Of a stretch of DNA of 9,508 bases, positions 5,946-9,508 are shown in pieces. The translations under genes and the position numbers were made by a program. Position 1 is the first letter of the stretch; each line of letters begins with the position of its first letter. The stretch covers positions 1 to 9,508 of the forward strand of contig CAZAQB010000128.1 of the NCBI GenBank assembly GCA_964487155.1. The letters run 5' to 3'. The notes beneath the pieces are model-generated. The model made no database searches. It worked only from the letters and a program-made list of their open reading frames with translations, and was not told the DNA's origin. The stretch comes from CAZAQB01 sp964487155 (GTDB lineage Bacteria; Pseudomonadota; Gammaproteobacteria; Nitrococcales; Nitrococcaceae).

Positions 5946-6983
5946 CTAGTGGAAAAGATCCTTGTTGACGGCCTTGCCGGCGGCGTCCTGCTTGGCGATC
6001 ATCCCGGAGCGCACCAGCCGCTGCAGATCCTGGTCAAGGGTCTGCATGCCCATGGACTGGCCGGTCTGGATCGCCGAGTACATCTGCGCCACCTTGTCCT
6101 CCCGCACCAGGTTCCGGATCGCCGGCGTGCCGATCATGATCTCGTGGGCCGCCACCCGCCCGCCGCCGATCTTCTTCAGCAGGGTCTGGGAGATCACCGA
6201 GCGCAGCGACTCGGAGAGCATGGAGCGCACCATGGACTTCTCCGCCGCCGGGAACACGTCGATGATGCGGTCGATGGTCTTGGCCGCCGAGCTGGTGTGC
6301 AGGGTGGCGAACACCAGGTGGCCGGTCTCGGCGGCGGTCAGCGCCAGGCGGATGGTCTCCAGGTCGCGCATCTCGCCCACCAGCACCACGTCCGGGTCCT
6401 CGCGCAGGGCCGAGCGCAGCGCCTCGCTGAAGCCCAGGGTGTCGCGGTGCACCTCGCGCTGGTTCACCAGGCTCTTCTTGGACTCGTGGACGAACTCGAT
6501 GGGGTCCTCGATGGTGAGGATATGCTCGCTGTAGTTCTCGTTCTTGTAGTCCACCATGGCCGCCAGAGTGGTGGACTTGCCGGAGCCGGTGGGCCCGGTC
6601 ACCAGCACCAGGCCCCGCGGGTTGTCGGAGATGGTGCGGAACACCTCCGGGGCGTTCAGCTCCTCCAGGGTCAGCACCCGCGAGGGGATGGTGCGGAACA
6701 CCGCCCCGGAGCCCCGGTTCTGGTTGAACACGTTCACGCGGAAGCGCGCCAGGCCGCGGATCTCGAAGGAGAAGTCGGTCTCCAGGAACTCCTCGAAGTC
6801 CTTGCGCTGCTTGTCGTTCATGATGTCGTAGATCAACCGGTGCACATCCTTGTGCTCCAGCGGCGGCAGGTTGATTCGACGCACGTCGCCGTCCACTCGT
6901 ATCATGGGCGGCAATCCCGCGGAGAGATGAAGGTCCGAGGCGTTGTTCTTGACGCTGAAGGCGAGCAGGTCGGCGATGTCCAT
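5946..6983 (-). CDS. pilT: PilT, type IV pilus retraction ATPase (twitching motility)
   Basis: A 345-residue hexameric motor ATPase at the cytoplasmic base of the type IV pilus. It drives pilin disassembly and thus twitching motility. Motifs in order: N-terminal SDLHLSAGLPPMIRVDG (16-32), Walker A GPTGSGKST (130-138), Asp box TIEDPIEFVHES (157-168), Walker B LVGEMRDLET (201-210) with Glu204, His box GHLVFATLHT (221-230), and the PilT signature AIRNLVRE (288-295), required for retraction in studied homologues. The reading frame extends 25 codons further upstream, but the ATG at 6983 gives the family N-terminus MDIADLLAFS and a length within one residue of P. aeruginosa PilT (344). GGGGA (6991-6995) lies 7 nt before it. 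The gene is divergent from yggS, as in pseudomonads, and precedes pilU in the same transcription unit. Confidence 0.98.
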   Translation of the reverse strand: MDIADLLAFSVKNNASDLHLSAGLPPMIRVDGDVRRINLPPLEHKDVHRLIYDIMNDKQRKDFEEFLETDFSFEIRGLARFRVNVFNQNRGSGAVFRTIPSRVLTLEELNAPEVFRTISDNPRGLVLVTGPTGSGKSTTLAAMVDYKNENYSEHILTIEDPIEFVHESKKSLVNQREVHRDTLGFSEALRSALREDPDVVLVGEMRDLETIRLALTAAETGHLVFATLHTSSAAKTIDRIIDVFPAAEKSMVRSMLSESLRSVISQTLLKKIGGGRVAAHEIMIGTPAIRNLVREDKVAQMYSAIQTGQSMGMQTLDQDLQRLVRSGMIAKQDAAGKAVNKDLFH

Positions 6984-7042
6984 TGGTAGGTCCCCACAAC
7001 GCTGTTGGCGCGCCGCGCGCCGGTAACCGCGGGAGCCGATCC
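6984..7042. promoter_or_regulatory. Divergent pilT-yggS intergenic region with an inverted repeat
   Basis: These 59 bp must hold, or adjoin, the start signals of two divergent units. A perfect 7-bp inverted repeat with one central base, GGCGCGCCGCGCGCC, lies at 7007-7021. It is followed by the smaller palindrome CGGTAACCG (7021-7029). I find no convincing -35/-10 pair in either direction. The inverted repeat could be an operator, or chance in GC-rich DNA. Confidence 0.35.
7031..7035 (+). promoter_or_regulatory. Ribosome binding site that decides the yggS start
   Basis: GGGAG lies 7 nt before the TTG at 7043. The only earlier in-frame start, TTG at 6983, overlaps the pilT start codon and has no such site. 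This supports 7043. Confidence 0.55.
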
Positions 7043-7813
7043 TTGGAAGGGCCATCAAAGGTACCGGCCGACCCGCCCCCGGGCAACTGGGAGGAGATCG
7101 CCGGCCGGCTGGCCGCGGTCCGCGGGCGGCTGCGCGCCGCAGAGCGCGCCGCCGGCCGCGCGCCGGGCAGCGTCACCCTGCTGGCGGTCAGCAAGACCCA
7201 CCCCCCCGAGGCCATCCGCGCGGCCTGGCAGGCCGGCCAGCGCGCCTTCGGCGAGAACTACCTTCAGGAAGCCCTGGCAAAGCAGGCCGAGCTGCGCCAG
7301 CTCGGCCTCGAATGGCACTTCATCGGTCCCCTCCAGGGCAATAAAACAAAGGCCGTGGCGGCGGACTTTGATTGGGTTCACAGTATCGAGCGGCTGCGCA
7401 TCGCGCGCCGGCTGTCGTCCCAGCGCCCGCGGCAGCTCGCGCCGCTGCAGTGCTGCATCCAGGTCAATGTCAGCGGCGAGGCGAACAAGTCCGGAGTGGA
7501 TCCGGAGCAGCTCCCCGGGCTGGCCCGGGCGGTCGCGGAACTGCCGGGGCTGCGGCTGCGCGGGCTGATGGCCATCCCGGCGCCCGCCGCCGACCCGGCG
7601 GCCCAGCGCCGGCCGCTGGCCCGGCTGCGGGAAATGCTGGAGGATCTGCGTGACGACGGCCTGACCCTGGACACGCTGTCCATGGGCATGAGCGCCGACC
7701 TGGAGGCGGCAGTAGCCGAGGGGTCCACCCTGGTGCGCATCGGCACCGCCATTTTCGGTCCACGCCCGACGCCCGCCGCCGACGCGGGCCGGGCCACGGA
7801 GAGCAGCCCATGA
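7043..7813 (+). CDS. yggS: YggS/PLPBP, pyridoxal-phosphate homeostasis protein
   Basis: A cytosolic PLP-binding protein with an alanine-racemase-type barrel fold and no known enzymatic activity. It helps keep vitamin B6 and amino acid pools balanced. The PLP lysine is Lys51 in LLAVSKTHP. Other family blocks are FGENYLQEAL (69-78), WHFIGPLQGNK (91-101), VNVSGEANKSGV (141-152), and SMGMSADLEAAVAEGSTLVR (213-232) followed by IGTAIFG. With the TTG start at 7043 the product is 256 residues, about 20 more than E. coli YggS (234), because of a Pro-rich N-terminal stretch and a short C-terminal tail. The start is supported by GGGAG 7 nt upstream. The ATG of proC overlaps the stop (ATGA); pairing of yggS with proC is common in gammaproteobacteria. 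Confidence 0.92.
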   Translation: MEGPSKVPADPPPGNWEEIAGRLAAVRGRLRAAERAAGRAPGSVTLLAVSKTHPPEAIRAAWQAGQRAFGENYLQEALAKQAELRQLGLEWHFIGPLQGNKTKAVAADFDWVHSIERLRIARRLSSQRPRQLAPLQCCIQVNVSGEANKSGVDPEQLPGLARAVAELPGLRLRGLMAIPAPAADPAAQRRPLARLREMLEDLRDDGLTLDTLSMGMSADLEAAVAEGSTLVRIGTAIFGPRPTPAADAGRATESSP

Positions 7814-8640
7814 GCTCTGCACCCACGGTCGCCTTCATCGGCGGCGGCAACATGGCCCGCAGCCTGATTGGCGGGCTGGTGGCGGACGACTTTCCGCCGG
7901 AGTCCATCCGGGTGTCCGACCCGAACGCTGAGCGGCGCCGGGATCTGCAGCGGCATTTCGGCGTCGCCCCGTTCGAGGACAACACCGCCTGCGTCGACGC
8001 CGCCCAGGCGGTGGTGCTGGCGGTCAAGCCCCAGCAGGTCAAGGCGGTCGCCGAGCCCCTGGGCGGGGCCGTGAAACGCTCGGGGGCGCTGGTGCTGTCC
8101 ATCGCGGCGGGGGTACGCGAGCCTGACCTGCGCCGCTGGCTGGGCGGCGAAGCCGCGGTGGTGCGCACCATGCCCAACACTCCTGCCCTGGTGGGTACCG
8201 GCGCCACCGGCCTGTACGCCAACGAGCGGGTCAGCAGCGAGCAGCGGGACCTGGCCGAGACCCTGGTGCGGGCGGTGGGCATCGCCGTCTGGGTGGAGGA
8301 TGAAACCCTGCTGGACGCGGTCACCGCGGTCTCCGGCAGCGGCCCGGCCTACTTCTTTGCGTTCATGGAGGCCCTGGAAGAGGCCGGCGCCAGCCTCGGC
8401 CTGGAGCGGCCCACGGCCCGGCTGCTCGCCCTGCAGACCGCCCTGGGCGCCGCCAAGATGGCCCTGGAGAGCGACGAGGAGCCGGCCGGGCTGCGCCGCC
8501 GGGTCACCTCGCCGGGAGGCACCACCGAGAAGGCCATCGCGGTGCTGGAGGACGGCGATCTGCAGGGCCTGGTGCGGCGGGCCGCCGAGGCCGCGGCCCG
8601 GCGTGCCGCGGAGCTCGGCGGCCTGCTGGGAGGCCAGTAG
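7810..8640 (+). CDS. proC: Pyrroline-5-carboxylate reductase
   Basis: ProC reduces 1-pyrroline-5-carboxylate to L-proline with NAD(P)H, the last step of proline synthesis, in the cytosol. The 276-residue product has the N-terminal Rossmann motif VAFIGGGNMARSLIGGL (7-23), the cofactor segment VLAVKPQ (69-75), the substrate-region block RTMPNTPALVGTGATGLY (119-136), and the C-terminal dimerisation and active-site signatures AVSGSGPAYFFAFMEALEEA (173-192) and TSPGGTTEKAI (233-243). It is full length for the family and appears active. GGAG (7798-7801) lies 8 nt before the ATG, which overlaps the yggS stop. The TAG directly abuts the yggT ATG. Confidence 0.97.
   Translation: MSSAPTVAFIGGGNMARSLIGGLVADDFPPESIRVSDPNAERRRDLQRHFGVAPFEDNTACVDAAQAVVLAVKPQQVKAVAEPLGGAVKRSGALVLSIAAGVREPDLRRWLGGEAAVVRTMPNTPALVGTGATGLYANERVSSEQRDLAETLVRAVGIAVWVEDETLLDAVTAVSGSGPAYFFAFMEALEEAGASLGLERPTARLLALQTALGAAKMALESDEEPAGLRRRVTSPGGTTEKAIAVLEDGDLQGLVRRAAEAAARRAAELGGLLGGQ
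8628..8633 (+). promoter_or_regulatory. Ribosome binding site of yggT
   Basis: GGGAGG inside the last codons of proC lies 7 nt before the yggT ATG at 8641. It is a near-consensus site and fixes the start where the two genes abut. Confidence 0.7.
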
Positions 8641-9213
8641 ATGGGCGGCAACTACCTGGCCAACCCGCTGCTGTTCCTGATCGACACCCTGTTCAGCCTC
8701 TACATCCTGGCGGTGATGCTGCGCTTCCTGCTGCAGTGGGTGCGGGCCGACTTCTACAACCCGATCTCCCAGTTCCTGGTGAGCATCACCCAGCCGCCGC
8801 TCAAACCCCTGCGCCGGGTGGTGCCGGGGGTCGCCGGCATCGACCTGTCCTCGGTGGTGCTGATGGTGCTGCTGCAGATGGCCCTGCTGTCGCTGATCAT
8901 GCTGATCAAGTACGGCACGGTAGCCCTGGGGCCGGTGCTGCTGCGCACCCCGGTGGAACTGATCAACCTGCTGTTCAACCTCTACCTGTTCGCCATCATC
9001 ATCCAGGCGGTGATCTCCTGGGTGAACCCGGACCCCTACAACCCGGTGCACACCGTGCTGTTCCGGGTCACCGAGCCGGTGCTGCGGCCGTTTCGCAGCG
9101 TCATCCCCCCTCTCGGCGGCATCGACCTCTCGCCGCTGGCCGCCATCATCATGCTGCAGGTGCTGAAGATGCTGGTGATGCCGCCGCTGAACAGCGTCGC
9201 TCCGCCGATTTGA
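8641..9213 (+). CDS. yggT: YggT family integral membrane protein
   Basis: A 190-residue inner-membrane protein of the YggT family; no precise function is established. It consists of two YGGT repeats, roughly residues 9-90 and 108-180. Each has a hydrophobic helix, then an NPI/NPV motif (D-FYNPI at 37-42, D-PYNPV at 131-136), then a P-L-P-R segment (PPLKPLRRVVP 52-62, EPVLRPFRSVIP 145-156), then G-IDLS (66-70, 160-164) and a second hydrophobic helix. This makes about four membrane segments and a clear internal duplication. It is translated from a strong ribosome binding site within proC. Its TGA overlaps the TTG of yggU. The proC-yggT-yggU order matches that of many gammaproteobacteria. Confidence 0.93.
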   Translation: MGGNYLANPLLFLIDTLFSLYILAVMLRFLLQWVRADFYNPISQFLVSITQPPLKPLRRVVPGVAGIDLSSVVLMVLLQMALLSLIMLIKYGTVALGPVLLRTPVELINLLFNLYLFAIIIQAVISWVNPDPYNPVHTVLFRVTEPVLRPFRSVIPPLGGIDLSPLAAIIMLQVLKMLVMPPLNSVAPPI

Positions 9214-9500
9214 GCACCCGCTGGGACGGACCCGACCTGGTGCTGGAGCTGCGAGTCCAGCCCCGGGCCTGCCGGGAGACCCTGAAGTGGGAGTCGGGCC
9301 GGCTCAAGCTGCGCATCACCGCGCCCCCCGTGGACGGCAAGGCCAACGCGTACCTGAGTCGCTACCTGGCCAGGGCCCTGGGGGTGGCGCCCTCGGCAGT
9401 CCTGATCGAGGCCGGCGAGAGCGCCCGGGACAAGCGGGTGCGGGTGCAGGGGGCGGACCCGGAGCGCGCCGCGGCGCTGGGACTGAGGACTGAGGACTGA
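9210..9500 (+). CDS. yggU: YggU, DUF167 family protein
   Basis: A 96-residue small cytosolic protein of the DUF167/YggU family, function unknown. The diagnostic core is LVLELRVQPRA (10-20), RLKLRITAPPVDGKANAYL (31-49) and VLIEAGESARDKRVRVQG (64-81). The start is TTG at 9210, overlapping the yggT stop as TTGA. It gives exactly the length of E. coli YggU (96) and a matching N-terminus. There is no Shine-Dalgarno sequence before it, so coupling to yggT is likely. The last six codons (Gly-Leu-Arg-Thr-Glu-Asp) and the TGA at 9498 are read from the heptamer array that begins at 9480, so the protein's C-terminus is encoded by repeat DNA. Confidence 0.9.
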   Translation: MSTRWDGPDLVLELRVQPRACRETLKWESGRLKLRITAPPVDGKANAYLSRYLARALGVAPSAVLIEAGESARDKRVRVQGADPERAAALGLRTED

Positions 9501-9508
9501 GGACTGAG
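9480..9508 (+). repeat. Heptamer array, copy 3, left arm only, cut by the window end
   Basis: GGACTGA repeats four times from 9480 to the end of the window, with a final G. The phase and orientation match the left arm of copy 1. TGA codons at 9484, 9491, 9498 and 9505 cover all three frames; the third is the yggU stop. Whether the 39-nt spacer and right arm follow cannot be seen here. Confidence 0.85.

Noticed and set aside
6984..7058. Longer pilT with 25 extra N-terminal residues
   Set aside because: PilT proteins start at the MDI-LLAFS segment, and a GGGGA site sits 7 nt before the ATG at 6983.
7313..7328. TGGCAC resembling a sigma-54 -24 element
   Set aside because: The -12 GC at the required spacing is missing (GT instead), and the bases encode the conserved WHFIG motif of YggS.
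7337..7350. AT-rich patch (ggcaataaaacaaa) in very GC-rich DNA, possible promoter for pilT
   Set aside because: It encodes the conserved Gly-Asn-Lys-Thr-Lys of YggS, and no properly spaced -35/-10 partner is found on either strand.
7378..9051. 557-codon open frame on the minus strand opposite yggS, proC and yggT
   Set aside because: Rich in Gly, Gln, His and Arg as expected for an antisense frame in GC-rich DNA, and it lies across three well-supported genes.

Overview
The window looks like chromosome from a GC-rich gammaproteobacterium. The evidence is the gene order yqgE-ruvX-pyrR-pyrB-pyrC', then pilU/pilT on the other strand, then yggS-proC-yggT-yggU. I know this order from Pseudomonas and its relatives, and the PilT and PilU proteins look very close to the pseudomonad ones. 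The very high GC content and the heptamer repeats between operons would suit a halophilic or sulfur-oxidising relative such as the Ectothiorhodospiraceae, but that placement is inference.

Layout. Positions 1-107 hold an inverted heptamer-repeat element. A compact plus-strand operon follows: yqgE (170-733), ruvX (734-1159), pyrR (1156-1665), pyrB (1662-2630), an inactive pyrC' (2627-3916) and a ferredoxin-reductase-like gene of unclear role (3913-4614). Its genes abut or overlap by 4 bp throughout. A second copy of the repeat element lies at 4621-4709, in the 160-bp gap where this operon converges on pilU. pilT (5946-6983) and pilU (4775-5902) form a minus-strand pair encoding the type IV pilus retraction ATPases. 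A 59-bp divergent gap separates pilT from the last plus-strand operon: yggS (7043-7813), proC (7810-8640), yggT (8641-9213) and yggU (9210-9500). The window ends inside a third heptamer array (9480-9508), which also supplies the last codons and the stop of yggU.

Function. The first operon joins two widely conserved genes of general function (YqgE, and RuvX for rRNA maturation) to pyrimidine synthesis. PyrB is a complete aspartate transcarbamoylase. The PyrC-like protein has lost most of its dihydroorotase metal ligands and probably serves as a structural partner of PyrB. PyrT and PyrU-type names do not apply here; PilT and PilU power twitching motility. The last operon covers PLP homeostasis (YggS), the final step of proline synthesis (ProC), a small membrane protein (YggT) and a DUF167 protein (YggU).

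The most unusual feature is the repeat family. Three copies of a TGAGGAC heptamer array, all in the same orientation, lie at the plus-strand transcription-unit boundaries. The two complete copies have the same build: direct heptamers, a 39-nt spacer with a conserved 3' half, inverted heptamers, then TTTTCAC. Such an element could end transcription, and its direct arm carries TGA in all three plus-strand frames. All the protein-coding genes are ordinary core genes, and I found no defence system, mobile element, CRISPR array or RNA gene.
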